Of a DNA stretch of 64,000 nucleotides, positions 53,435 to 61,616 are shown in pieces. Position 1 is the first letter of the stretch; each line of letters opens with the position of its first letter. Origin of the DNA: Caulobacter sp. (lineage in GTDB: Bacteria > Pseudomonadota > Alphaproteobacteria > Caulobacterales > Caulobacteraceae); contig WGLL01000005.1 of assembly GCA_016125585.1 (NCBI GenBank), forward strand, positions 186,001 to 250,000. The letters are read 5' to 3'. The notes below the pieces were generated by a model. It made no database searches, was not told the origin of the DNA, and was given only the letters and a program-made list of their open reading frames with translations. The translations under genes were made by a program, and so were the position numbers.

Positions 53435-54735
53435 CCGACAACCCAGTCGAGACCATCGACGCCGACAAGGCGAAAAAGCCGCGACGCGGGCCTCTGGGGC
53501 TGTGGTTCGGGGTCCCACTCTATGTCCGCATCCTCATCGGTCTGGCCCTGGGCGCCGTGGCCGGCCTGATCTGGGGCGAGGGCGCGGTGGCCATCAAATG
53601 GGTCGGCGACATGTTTGTCCTGCTGATCCGCATGGTGGTGATTCCCCTCGTCTTCGTGACCATCGTCGCCGGGGTGGCGGCCCTGATCGACCCCAAGCGA
53701 CTGGGCTCCATCGGGGTCAAGACCATCGGTCTCTACCTCTTCACCACCGCCATCGCCGCCGCTGTCGGCCTGACGATCGGGGCCCTGGTGAAGCCGGGCC
53801 TCGGCGCCGACTTCAGCAAGGCCGTGCCCAAGATCCTCAACACCAGTGAGTCGGTCGGCCTGTCCTACACCGACATCATCCCCGCCAATGTCTTCAAGGC
53901 GATGGCGGAGGGCTCCCTGCTGCCGGTGATCTTCTTCGCCCTGTTGCTGGGCGGCGCGATCCTGGCCGCGGCCGAGAAGGGCAAGCCGGTCTCGGCGCTG
54001 TTCGAATCCGCCGCCGAGGTGATGCAGAAGATGGTCATGTTCGTCATGGAACTGGCTCCCTTCGGCGTCTTCGCCCTGATCGCCGCCATGGTCGGAACCG
54101 GCGGAACCCAGGTCTTCATCAGCGTCGCGCCCCTGGCTCTCTGCGTTCTCGGCGGCTGCATGTTCCAGACCTTCATCGTCCACGGCCTGGTGGTTCGCTT
54201 CCTGGCCTGGCTGCCGGTCTTGCCCTTCTTCCGGGGCTCGACCGACGCCATGCTGGTGGCCTTCTCGACCTCGTCCTCCTCGGCGACCCTGCCGGTGGCC
54301 ATGCGGGTGGCCGAAGAGAACCTGGGCATCGGTCCGGCCGTGGTCGGCACCGCGCTGCCGATCGGCACCACCGTCTCCATGGACGGCACCGCCCTCTATG
54401 TCGGCCTGCTGGCGACCTTCGCCGCCCAGGCCTTCGGCATTCAGCTGAGCCTTGAACAATATGTGCTGATCGCCGCGACCACGGTGATGGTGGCGGTCGG
54501 CACCGCGCCGGTGCCCTCGGCCTCGCTGTTCATGCTGACCGGGGTGATGGCCACCTTCGGGGTCAGCGCCGAGCAGGCGGCCCTGATGGTCGGCTTCATC
54601 CTGCCCTTCGACCGCATCCTCGACATGATCCGAACCGTCCCCAACAACACCAGCGACCTGGCCGTGGCCACCGTCGTCGGGCGCTGGGAAAACGAGATCG
54701 ACGTCGAGGTCTACAAGTCCGCCAAGGACGTCTGA
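53431..54735 (+). CDS. Dicarboxylate/glutamate:cation symporter (DAACS family)
   Basis: A 434-residue inner-membrane transporter of the GltP/DctA group. Visible: the Ser-rich hairpin FSTSSSSATLPVAM (HP1), TTVSMDGTALY (the NMDGT motif with Ser for Asn), and TM8 DRILDMIRTVPNN with the Asp and Arg that bind the substrate amino and side-chain carboxylate groups. The Arg indicates an acidic amino acid or dicarboxylate. In this operon it is the obvious carrier for D- or L-glutamate released in the periplasm. Confidence 0.92.
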   Translation: MTDNPVETIDADKAKKPRRGPLGLWFGVPLYVRILIGLALGAVAGLIWGEGAVAIKWVGDMFVLLIRMVVIPLVFVTIVAGVAALIDPKRLGSIGVKTIGLYLFTTAIAAAVGLTIGALVKPGLGADFSKAVPKILNTSESVGLSYTDIIPANVFKAMAEGSLLPVIFFALLLGGAILAAAEKGKPVSALFESAAEVMQKMVMFVMELAPFGVFALIAAMVGTGGTQVFISVAPLALCVLGGCMFQTFIVHGLVVRFLAWLPVLPFFRGSTDAMLVAFSTSSSSATLPVAMRVAEENLGIGPAVVGTALPIGTTVSMDGTALYVGLLATFAAQAFGIQLSLEQYVLIAATTVMVAVGTAPVPSASLFMLTGVMATFGVSAEQAALMVGFILPFDRILDMIRTVPNNTSDLAVATVVGRWENEIDVEVYKSAKDV

Positions 54736-54756
54736 CTGTCTAGCAAGAGCGCCGCC

Positions 54757-56487
54757 ATGTCCCTGTTCCACCGTCTCGCCGCCGCTGTCACCGCCGCTTG
54801 CCTGGCCTTCGCTCCGGCGGCGGGCATGGCCCAGGCGCAGCGCAAGCAGCTGCTGGAATACCCCTCGATCCATCATCCGGTGGTCGGGGAGAAGGGCATG
54901 GTGGCCAGTCAGAGCGCCCTGGCCAGCCAGATCGGAGCCGACATCCTGCGGCAGGGCGGCAATGCGGTGGACGCCAACGTCGCCGTCGCCTTCGCCCTGG
55001 CCGTGACCCTGCCCCGGGCGGGGAACATCGCCGGCGACGGCTTCATGATGATCTACCTGGCCGACGAGAAGAAGGTGGTGGTCATCGACTTCCGCTCGGT
55101 GGCCCCGGCCCTGGCGCAGCTGTCCGACTTCGTCGACGCCAAGGGCGAGGAGACCGATGTCGCCTCAAAGGGCTATCGCGCCCCATCGGTGCCGGGGACG
55201 GTGGCGGGGCTGCAGCTGGCGCACAGCCGCTATGGCAAGCTGCCGTGGAAGGCGGTGCTGGCGCCGGCCATCGCCCTGGCCGAGGACGGGGTGGTCCTGA
55301 CCCCCGACGAGGCCTTCGTCTTCTCCTGGGGCCGCGACCGGCTGAGCCAGAGCCAGGCGGCGCTGCGCACCTTCTACCACGCCGACGGCAGCCTCTATCG
55401 GGCTGGCGAGACCCTCAAGCAGCCGGACCTGGCCTGGACCCTGCGCCAGATAGCCGACCATGGAGCCGACGCCTTCTACCGGGGACCGATCGCCGAAAAG
55501 ATCGTCGCCGACATGGCCGCACACGGCGGCCTGATCACCGCCGCCGACCTGGCCGCCTACAAGCCGGTGGTGCGCGAGCCCCTGGTGGGCAGCTATCGCG
55601 GCCTGACCGTCTACACCACCCCGCCGGCCAGCGCGGGCGGCGCAACCCTGCTGCAGATGCTCAACATCCTGGAGCATTTCGACCTCAAGGCCTCGGGCGC
55701 GGGCTCGGCGCGGACGATCCACATCGAGGCCGAGGCGATGAAGCTGGCCTATGCCGACCGCTACGAGTTCATCGGCGATACCGACTTCGTGAAGGTCCCG
55801 CTCACGGGCTTCATTTCCAAGGCTTACGGCGCCGAGCAGGCCGCCAAGATCGATCCTGAAAAGGCCAGGCCGGCCAAGGTCATGCGCGGCGGCGACCCGT
55901 GGAAGTTCGAAAGCCCCAGCACCACCCATTTCGTCGTTGCCGATGGCCAGGGCAATGTGGTCGCCACCACCTACACCCTTGGCGCCGATTTCGGGTCCGG
56001 AGTGATGGTCGAGGGCGGCGGCTTCCTGCTCAACAACGAGATGAACAACTACAGCCACGAGCAGGCCTTCAAGGCCATCGCCGAGGGCAAGCCGATGCCG
56101 CTGAACGCCATGGCTCCGGGCAAGCGCATGCTGTCGACGATGATGCCGACCATGGTCTTCAAGGACGACCGGCCCTGGCTGATCACCGGCTCGCCGGGGG
56201 GCAGCACCATCATCGACACAGTGCTGCAGGTCATCGTCAACGCCGTCGACTTCGACATGAACGTGGCCGCCGCCGTAAACCAGCCGCGCATTTTCCAGGC
56301 CGCCACCGACACCCTGGAGGTCGAACCGGGCTTCAATCCCGATACGGTCGCGCTGCTGCAGGCCATGGGCCATCCGGTGAAGACGGGTCAGACCATGGGC
56401 AGCGCACAGTCGGTGATGATCGACAAGGGGCTGTATCTCGGCGCCGCGGACCCCCGGCGTCCGGGCGCCCTGGCGGTCGCGCCGTGA
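54757..56487 (+). CDS. ggt: Gamma-glutamyltransferase, copy 1
   Basis: A 576-residue periplasmic Ntn-hydrolase with a signal peptide (AAVTAACLAFAPAAGMAQAQ). The precursor is expected to cut itself before the Thr in ESPSTTHFVVAD (about residue 388), making large and small subunits. VVVIDFRSVAP contains the substrate-carboxylate Arg, TYTLGADFGSG and LLNNEMNNYS form the donor site, and GSPGGSTI the oxyanion region, as in E. coli Ggt. It hydrolyses or transfers gamma-glutamyl groups and tolerates D-glutamyl donors in known members. It overlaps copy 2 in GTGA. Confidence 0.93.
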   Translation: MSLFHRLAAAVTAACLAFAPAAGMAQAQRKQLLEYPSIHHPVVGEKGMVASQSALASQIGADILRQGGNAVDANVAVAFALAVTLPRAGNIAGDGFMMIYLADEKKVVVIDFRSVAPALAQLSDFVDAKGEETDVASKGYRAPSVPGTVAGLQLAHSRYGKLPWKAVLAPAIALAEDGVVLTPDEAFVFSWGRDRLSQSQAALRTFYHADGSLYRAGETLKQPDLAWTLRQIADHGADAFYRGPIAEKIVADMAAHGGLITAADLAAYKPVVREPLVGSYRGLTVYTTPPASAGGATLLQMLNILEHFDLKASGAGSARTIHIEAEAMKLAYADRYEFIGDTDFVKVPLTGFISKAYGAEQAAKIDPEKARPAKVMRGGDPWKFESPSTTHFVVADGQGNVVATTYTLGADFGSGVMVEGGGFLLNNEMNNYSHEQAFKAIAEGKPMPLNAMAPGKRMLSTMMPTMVFKDDRPWLITGSPGGSTIIDTVLQVIVNAVDFDMNVAAAVNQPRIFQAATDTLEVEPGFNPDTVALLQAMGHPVKTGQTMGSAQSVMIDKGLYLGAADPRRPGALAVAP

Positions 56488-58256
56488 GCACCGCCGCCTT
56501 GCGCGCGGCGTCGCCGTTCCGCCGCCTGATCGCCGGCCTGCTGAGCGCCAGCCTGCTGGCCGCGCCGGCGCTCGCCCAGACAACCGCCGCGCCCCCGAGG
56601 GCGCCGACCGCGCCGCAAGCCGGCGCGCAAACCGCCGGCTTTGTCGCCGCGGCCAATCCCCTTGCAGTGGAGGCGGGCCTGTCGGTGCTGCGGCGAGGCG
56701 GCAGCGCGGCGGACGCGGCGGTCGCGGTGCAGGTGATGCTGGGGCTGGCCGAGCCGCAGAGCAGCGGCATCGGCGGCGGCGCCTTCCTGATGTACTACGA
56801 GGCGGCGACGGGAAAGGTGACCGCCTGGAACGGTCGCGAGACCGCGCCCGCGGCCGCCGCACCGACCATGTTCCTGGACAAGGACGGCGTCCCCCTGAAG
56901 CGCCCTGACGCCATTCGCAGCGGCCGCTCGACCGGCGTGCCCGGCGCCATGGCGATGCTGGAGGCGGTGCAGGCCCGGCATGGCCGACTGCCCTGGAACA
57001 GCCTGTTCGAGGACACCGCCCGCACGGCCGAGGCCGGCATCGTCGTCACCCCGCGACTGGCCGACCAGATCCGCAAGTTCATTTCCGCCGACAAGTCGCC
57101 TGACGGCGCCCGCTATTTCTCGCGGCCCGGCGGCGGGGCCTTGCAGACCGGCGATCTGTTGAAGAACCCGGCCTACGCCGCCGTTCTGCGCCGCATCGCC
57201 GCCGAGGGAACCTCGGCCCTCTACACGGGCGATATCGCCGAAAAGATCGTCGCCCGCACCCATGCCGGCGCCTATCCAGGCTCCATGACCCTGGCCGATC
57301 TGGCTGGATACCGGCCGCAGGAAATCGAGGCGCTGTGCCGGCCCTACCGGGTCTGGGTCCTGTGCGCGCCCTCGCCGCCGGCCAGCGGGGTTGGCCTGCT
57401 GGAACTGATGGGCCTGCTGGAGCGCACCGACATCGCCGGCCGCGGACCAGCCGATCCCCAGGCCTGGTATCTGTTCGCCGAGGCCAGCAGGGTGATGTAC
57501 GCCGACCGCGACCGCTTCGTCGGCGATCCGCGCTTTGTCAGCGTGCCGGTCGAGGGGTTGCTGACGCCGGCCTACTTGGATGAGCGGGTCAAGGCCGTCG
57601 GCGAGCGGGCCCGGCCAGGCGTGCAGGCCGCCGGCAATCCGCCCGGAGCACAGGTCGTCGGTATCGACGCCACCGCCGAGGTGCCGGGCACCACCCATTT
57701 CGTCATCGTCGACGCCTGGGGCGACGCGGTGTCGATGACCACCACGGTAGAATCCTACTTCGGCTCGGGCCGGATGGTGGAGGGATTCTTCCTCAACAAT
57801 CAGCTGACCGATTTCTCCTTCCGTCCCAACGAGGCGGACGGCGCCCCGGCGGCCAATGCGGTGGCGGGCGGCAAGCGACCCCGCTCCTCGATGACGCCGG
57901 TGATCATCCTCGACAACCAGGGCCGGTTGGTCGGGGCCATCGGTTCGCCGGGCGGCAACGCCATCCCCGCCTATGTCGCCAAGACCCTGGTCGGGGTTCT
58001 GGACTGGGGCCTGCCGATGCAGGCGGCCATCGACCTGCCCAACCTCGTGGCGCGGGGCCCCGACTTCAACGGCGAGGCCCAGAAGTTGGCCCCGGGCGTC
58101 GTCGAGGGCCTGGGCGCGCGCGGCGTCGAGGTGAAGCGGGGGGCGGGTGAGGAGAGTGGGCTTCACGGGGTGATCTTCCGCGCCGGCGGCGTGATCGACG
58201 GCGGCGCCGACAGCCGCCGCGAGGGGCAGGCTCGTACGTTGAGCCCGGCGCCATGA
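56484..58256 (+). CDS. Gamma-glutamyltransferase-like, copy 2 (diverged)
   Basis: A 590-residue Ntn-hydrolase with its own signal peptide (LIAGLLSASLLAAPALAQ), starting with GTG at 56484 inside the stop of copy 1. The nucleophile is in VPGTTHFVIVD, with SPGGNAIPAYV as oxyanion region and VTAWNGRETAPAAA as the Arg segment. The donor-site loop reads MTTTVESYFGSG where copy 1 has TTYTLGADFGSG, so substrate preference probably differs. The protein may be a gamma-glutamyl hydrolase or an acylase. Its stop overlaps the next start in ATGA. Frames upstream of 56484 are shadow coding. Confidence 0.9.
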   Translation: MSTAALRAASPFRRLIAGLLSASLLAAPALAQTTAAPPRAPTAPQAGAQTAGFVAAANPLAVEAGLSVLRRGGSAADAAVAVQVMLGLAEPQSSGIGGGAFLMYYEAATGKVTAWNGRETAPAAAAPTMFLDKDGVPLKRPDAIRSGRSTGVPGAMAMLEAVQARHGRLPWNSLFEDTARTAEAGIVVTPRLADQIRKFISADKSPDGARYFSRPGGGALQTGDLLKNPAYAAVLRRIAAEGTSALYTGDIAEKIVARTHAGAYPGSMTLADLAGYRPQEIEALCRPYRVWVLCAPSPPASGVGLLELMGLLERTDIAGRGPADPQAWYLFAEASRVMYADRDRFVGDPRFVSVPVEGLLTPAYLDERVKAVGERARPGVQAAGNPPGAQVVGIDATAEVPGTTHFVIVDAWGDAVSMTTTVESYFGSGRMVEGFFLNNQLTDFSFRPNEADGAPAANAVAGGKRPRSSMTPVIILDNQGRLVGAIGSPGGNAIPAYVAKTLVGVLDWGLPMQAAIDLPNLVARGPDFNGEAQKLAPGVVEGLGARGVEVKRGAGEESGLHGVIFRAGGVIDGGADSRREGQARTLSPAP

Positions 58257-59182
58257 CCCTGCTGTCGCCGCGGACCCGGGGCGTCTACGCCATCGCTGTG
58301 ACGCCCTTTACCGAGGACGGCGCGATCGACGAGGTCTCGGTGGACCGCATGGTCGACTGGTATGAACAGACCGGCGTCGACGGCCTGACCATCCTGGGAA
58401 TCCTCGGCGAGGCGCCCAAGCTGGACGCCGCCGAAGCCCTGGCCTTCGCGCGCCGGGTGCTGGCTCGGACCCGGCTGCCGGTGGTGGTCGGGGTTTCAGC
58501 GCCCGGCTTTGCGGCGATGCGGGCGCTGGCCCGGGCCTCGATGGACGCGGGCGCGGCCGGGGTGATGATCGGTCCGCCGCCGGCGCTGCGCACCGATGAC
58601 CAGATCACCGGCTATTTCGCCCAGGCCGCTCAGGCAGTGGGCCCGGACACCCCGTTCGTGCTGCAGGACTATCCCCTGACCCTGACCGTGCAGATGACTC
58701 CCGGGGTGATCCGCCGCATCGTCGAGGACAACCCTTCCTGCGTCATGCTCAAGCATGAGGACTGGCCCGGGCTGGAGAAGATCAGCGCCCTGCGCCGCTT
58801 CCAGGCCGAGGGCGCGATGCGGCCGCTGTCCATCCTCTGCGGCAACGGCGGGCTTTTCCTTGATTTCGAGACCGAGCGGGGGGCGGACGGGGCCATGACC
58901 GGCTATGCCTTCCCGGAGATGCTGGTCGATCTGGTGGCCCATGCCAGCGCGGGGCGGCGGGACGCGGGCCATGACCTGTTCGACGCCCATCTGCCCTTGC
59001 TGCGCTATGAGCATCAGCAGGGGATCGGTCTGGCGGTGCGCAAATACATCCTGCGGCGACGCGGGGTGATCGTCAGCGATGCGTTGCGCGCGCCCGCGCC
59101 CGTCCTTTCGGCGGCGGCGAGGGCCGAGGTGGACTATCTGCTGCAACGGTTGGCCCGGCGCGACCGCCGCGCCGGGTTCTGA
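58253..59182 (+). CDS. DapA/N-acetylneuraminate-lyase family protein
   Basis: A 309-residue TIM-barrel class I aldolase/dehydratase. The Schiff-base Lys is in CVMLKHEDWPG and the catalytic Tyr in VLQDYPLTL. The usual GTTGE substrate loop is replaced by GILGEAPKL, which argues against true dihydrodipicolinate synthase. Likely chemistry is retro-aldol or dehydration of a 2-oxo acid such as 4-hydroxy-2-oxoglutarate or a keto-deoxy sugar acid. It is locked into the operon by 4-base overlap with the ggt copy and 15 bases to the SDR gene. Confidence 0.85.
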   Translation: MTLLSPRTRGVYAIAVTPFTEDGAIDEVSVDRMVDWYEQTGVDGLTILGILGEAPKLDAAEALAFARRVLARTRLPVVVGVSAPGFAAMRALARASMDAGAAGVMIGPPPALRTDDQITGYFAQAAQAVGPDTPFVLQDYPLTLTVQMTPGVIRRIVEDNPSCVMLKHEDWPGLEKISALRRFQAEGAMRPLSILCGNGGLFLDFETERGADGAMTGYAFPEMLVDLVAHASAGRRDAGHDLFDAHLPLLRYEHQQGIGLAVRKYILRRRGVIVSDALRAPAPVLSAAARAEVDYLLQRLARRDRRAGF

Positions 59183-59197
59183 CGGAGGCGACGACCG

Positions 59198-59983
59198 ATG
59201 GATCTTGGCATTGCCGGAAAGACGGCCCTTGTCCTGGGCGCAAGCAGCGGCCTTGGACGGGCCATCGCCCTGGCCCTGGCGGGGGAGGGTGTCAATGTCG
59301 CCCTGGCGGCGCGGCGCGTCGACCGCATGCAGACGCTGGCCGCCGAGTGCGAGGCGCCGGGGGTTCGGGCCCTCCCGCTCGCCTGGGACCTCTCCGACCG
59401 CTCGGTCATTGACGCCAACGTCTTGGCCATCGAGCAGGCCCTGGGTCCGGTGGACATCCTGATCAACAACACCGGCGGGCCACCGCCAACGCCCGCCGCA
59501 GGCCAGGATGCCGATCTGTGGGTCGCGCAGTTCCAGGCCATGGTCGCCTCGGTCATCGCCGTCACCGACCGGGTGCTGCCGGGCATGCGGGAACGCCGCT
59601 GGGGCCGGATTCTGACCAGCACCTCCTCAGGGGTGGTGGCGCCGATCCCGGGGCTGGCCCTGTCCAACGCCCTGCGGCTGTCGCTGGTCGGCTGGTCCAA
59701 GACCCTCGCCCGGGAAGTGGCGGGGGAGGGGGTGACCTGCAATGTTATCGTTCCCGGGCGCATCGCCACCGACCGGACGCGGTTCCTCGACGAGAAGCGC
59801 GCCGAGCGGGAGGGCAGGGAGGTTGCGGCCGTGGAGGCGAGCAGCCTGGCCGCCATTCCCGCCGGGCGGTTCGGCGATCCGGCCGAATACGGCGCTGTCG
59901 CCGCCTTCCTCTGCAGCGTTCCCGCCGCCTATGTCACCGGATCGATTGTCCGCGTCGACGGCGGCCAGATCCCCAGCCTCTGA
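59198..59983 (+). CDS. Atypical short-chain dehydrogenase/reductase
   Basis: A 261-residue Rossmann protein with the cofactor motif GASSGLGRAIAL (ARR after strand 2 suggests NADP) and NNTGGPPP in place of NNAG. The catalytic Ser is in TSTSSGVVAPI, but the YxxxK pair is absent: the region reads LALSNALRLSLVGWSKTLA. I recall a FabG-like subgroup with this LSN-R pattern, whose chemistry is unclear to me. C-terminal VTGSIVRVDGGQ is normal. Position in the operon suggests action on a hydroxy/oxo acid. Confidence 0.87.
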   Translation: MDLGIAGKTALVLGASSGLGRAIALALAGEGVNVALAARRVDRMQTLAAECEAPGVRALPLAWDLSDRSVIDANVLAIEQALGPVDILINNTGGPPPTPAAGQDADLWVAQFQAMVASVIAVTDRVLPGMRERRWGRILTSTSSGVVAPIPGLALSNALRLSLVGWSKTLAREVAGEGVTCNVIVPGRIATDRTRFLDEKRAEREGREVAAVEASSLAAIPAGRFGDPAEYGAVAAFLCSVPAAYVTGSIVRVDGGQIPSL

Positions 59984-60001
59984 GCCCCGAGAGTTCGTTC
60001 G

Positions 60002-60706
60002 ATGTCCCTGACGCCTGAAACCCGCGCCTGCCTTGAGGGCGTATCGACCGCAACCCTGACCACCATCCTGCTCAAGAAGGGGCTGCGAAACGTCTGGCTG
60101 CGCGGCGCCGCGCCCTGGTCGTCAGGCGCGCGGCGGGTGGTGGGCCCGGCCTTCACCATGCGCTTCGTCCCGGCGCGGGAGGATCTGGCCACGCCGGAAT
60201 CCTGGGCTTCGCCGACCTCCACCCGCGCCGCCATCGAGGCGATGGAGCCCGGCGTCGTCGCGGTGATCGACGCCCAGGGCGTGTCGGACGCCGGGGTCTT
60301 CGGCGACATCCTCTGCGCCCGGATGGTCAAGCGCGGCGTCGCCGCCCTGGTCACCGACGGGGTGATCCGCGACGCCGTGGGCGTGCGGGGAACGGGTCTG
60401 GATGTCTGGTGCGCCGGCGTGGCCGCGCCGCCGTCGGTGGCCGGGCTGACCTTTGTCGGCTGGCAGGAGCCCATCAGCTGTGGCGGCGTCGCCATCTTTC
60501 CGGACGACGTGATCGTCGCCGACGAGGACGGCGCCGTGGTCATTCCCGCGGCTCTCGTCGAGGGGGTGGCCGACCTGGGCGTCGAGCAGGAACGCTTTGA
60601 GGGCTGGGTGGTCAGCGAGGTCGAACGCGGCGTCGCCCTGCCGGGCCTCTATCCCCCCAACGCCGAGACCCAGGCCCGCTACCAGGCCTGGAAGGCCAGT
60701 CGTTGA
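60002..60706 (+). CDS. RraA-family protein (HMG/oxaloacetate aldolase-like)
   Basis: A 234-residue protein of the RraA / 4-hydroxy-4-methyl-2-oxoglutarate aldolase family. GVFGDILCARMVKRGVAALV and TDGVIRD (Arg-Asp of the metal/oxalate site), ISCGGVAIFPDDVIVADEDG and VVIPAALVEGV are typical. Family enzymes cleave or decarboxylate C4-C6 2-oxo-dicarboxylates (oxaloacetate, HMG). True RraA (RNase E inhibitor) is shorter, about 160 residues. Together with the DapA-family gene it points to 2-oxo-acid breakdown in the same operon. Confidence 0.87.
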   Translation: MSLTPETRACLEGVSTATLTTILLKKGLRNVWLRGAAPWSSGARRVVGPAFTMRFVPAREDLATPESWASPTSTRAAIEAMEPGVVAVIDAQGVSDAGVFGDILCARMVKRGVAALVTDGVIRDAVGVRGTGLDVWCAGVAAPPSVAGLTFVGWQEPISCGGVAIFPDDVIVADEDGAVVIPAALVEGVADLGVEQERFEGWVVSEVERGVALPGLYPPNAETQARYQAWKASR

Positions 60707-60725
60707 CCGTCCGGAGAACCGAACC

Positions 60726-61616
60726 ATGCGTCTGATCGCCCTGTCTCTCGCCGCCGTCCTGTCCCTGGGCGGCATTGGCGGGTCCGCCGTCATCGCTCAC
60801 GCCGCACCCAAGGAGGCCGCGCCGGACGCTGAACGCGTGACCTTCCGCAGCATGGACGACAGCAAGACCGAACTGGTCGGCTATCTGTTCAAGCCGGCGC
60901 CGTCCGCCGCCAAGGCGCCCGCCGTGGTGCTGATGCACGGCCGCGCCGGGGCCTATTCCTCTCTGGCGGACCGGGTCTACACCGGCGACACCCTGACCCT
61001 TCGCCACAAGTACTGGGCCCGCTACTGGGCCGCGCGAGGCTACTTCGCCCTCGTCGTCGACGGGTTCGGGCCTCGCGGATATCCGGGCGGCTTCAAGGCC
61101 GGCACTTACAACGACCGGCCCGACAGCATCAATGAGGTGACCATCCGGCCCCTCGACGCCTATGGCGCCCTTCGCTACCTGCGCTCGCTGCCCGGCGTGG
61201 ACGGTGATCGCATCGGGCTGATGGGCTGGTCCAACGGCGCCAGCGCCACCCTGGCGGCCATGGCCGACGACAAGCCCGGCGACATGGGCAAGATCGGCTT
61301 TCGCGCCGGCCTGGCCTTCTATCCCGGCTGTGGGCTGAAGAAGCGTTTCGAAGCCAAGGGCTGGAAGCCCTACGCCCCCGTGTTGCTGCTGATCGGCACG
61401 GACGACGAGGAGGTCTCGCCCAAGTCCTGCGCCAGCCTGGTCAAGCGCAGCAAGGGCCTGGGCGGGAAGGTGGAGATGATCACCTATGACGGCGCCGCCC
61501 ACAGCTTCGACGATCCGGGCAAGAAGAAGCAGTCCGTCCCCGCCAACGCCGCCGCCACCGAGGACGCCCGCAAACGGGCGGCCGAGTTCTTTGCGGCTCA
61601 GCTGGCGCCGCGTTGA
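60726..61616 (+). CDS. Exported dienelactone-hydrolase-family protein
   Basis: A 296-residue alpha/beta hydrolase with a signal peptide (LIALSLAAVLSLGGIGGSAV). VVLMHGRAG starts the fold; the nucleophile is Ser in LMGWSNGAS (canonical DLH has Cys), the acid is in LIGTDDEEVSP, and the His in YDGAAHSFDDPG. It probably cleaves an ester or lactone in the periplasm. It is the last gene of the operon, 19 bases after rraA, and overlaps the converging membrane-protein gene by 19 bases. Confidence 0.85.
   Translation: MRLIALSLAAVLSLGGIGGSAVIAHAAPKEAAPDAERVTFRSMDDSKTELVGYLFKPAPSAAKAPAVVLMHGRAGAYSSLADRVYTGDTLTLRHKYWARYWAARGYFALVVDGFGPRGYPGGFKAGTYNDRPDSINEVTIRPLDAYGALRYLRSLPGVDGDRIGLMGWSNGASATLAAMADDKPGDMGKIGFRAGLAFYPGCGLKKRFEAKGWKPYAPVLLLIGTDDEEVSPKSCASLVKRSKGLGGKVEMITYDGAAHSFDDPGKKKQSVPANAAATEDARKRAAEFFAAQLAPR

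Noticed and set aside
58253..59182. Annotation as biosynthetic dihydrodipicolinate synthase (dapA)
   Set aside because: The GTTGE loop is altered and the gene is locked into a catabolic operon; only the superfamily assignment is supported.
60002..60706. Annotation as RraA, the RNase E inhibitor
   Set aside because: The protein is longer than true RraA and sits among catabolic enzymes; the aldolase/decarboxylase branch is more likely.
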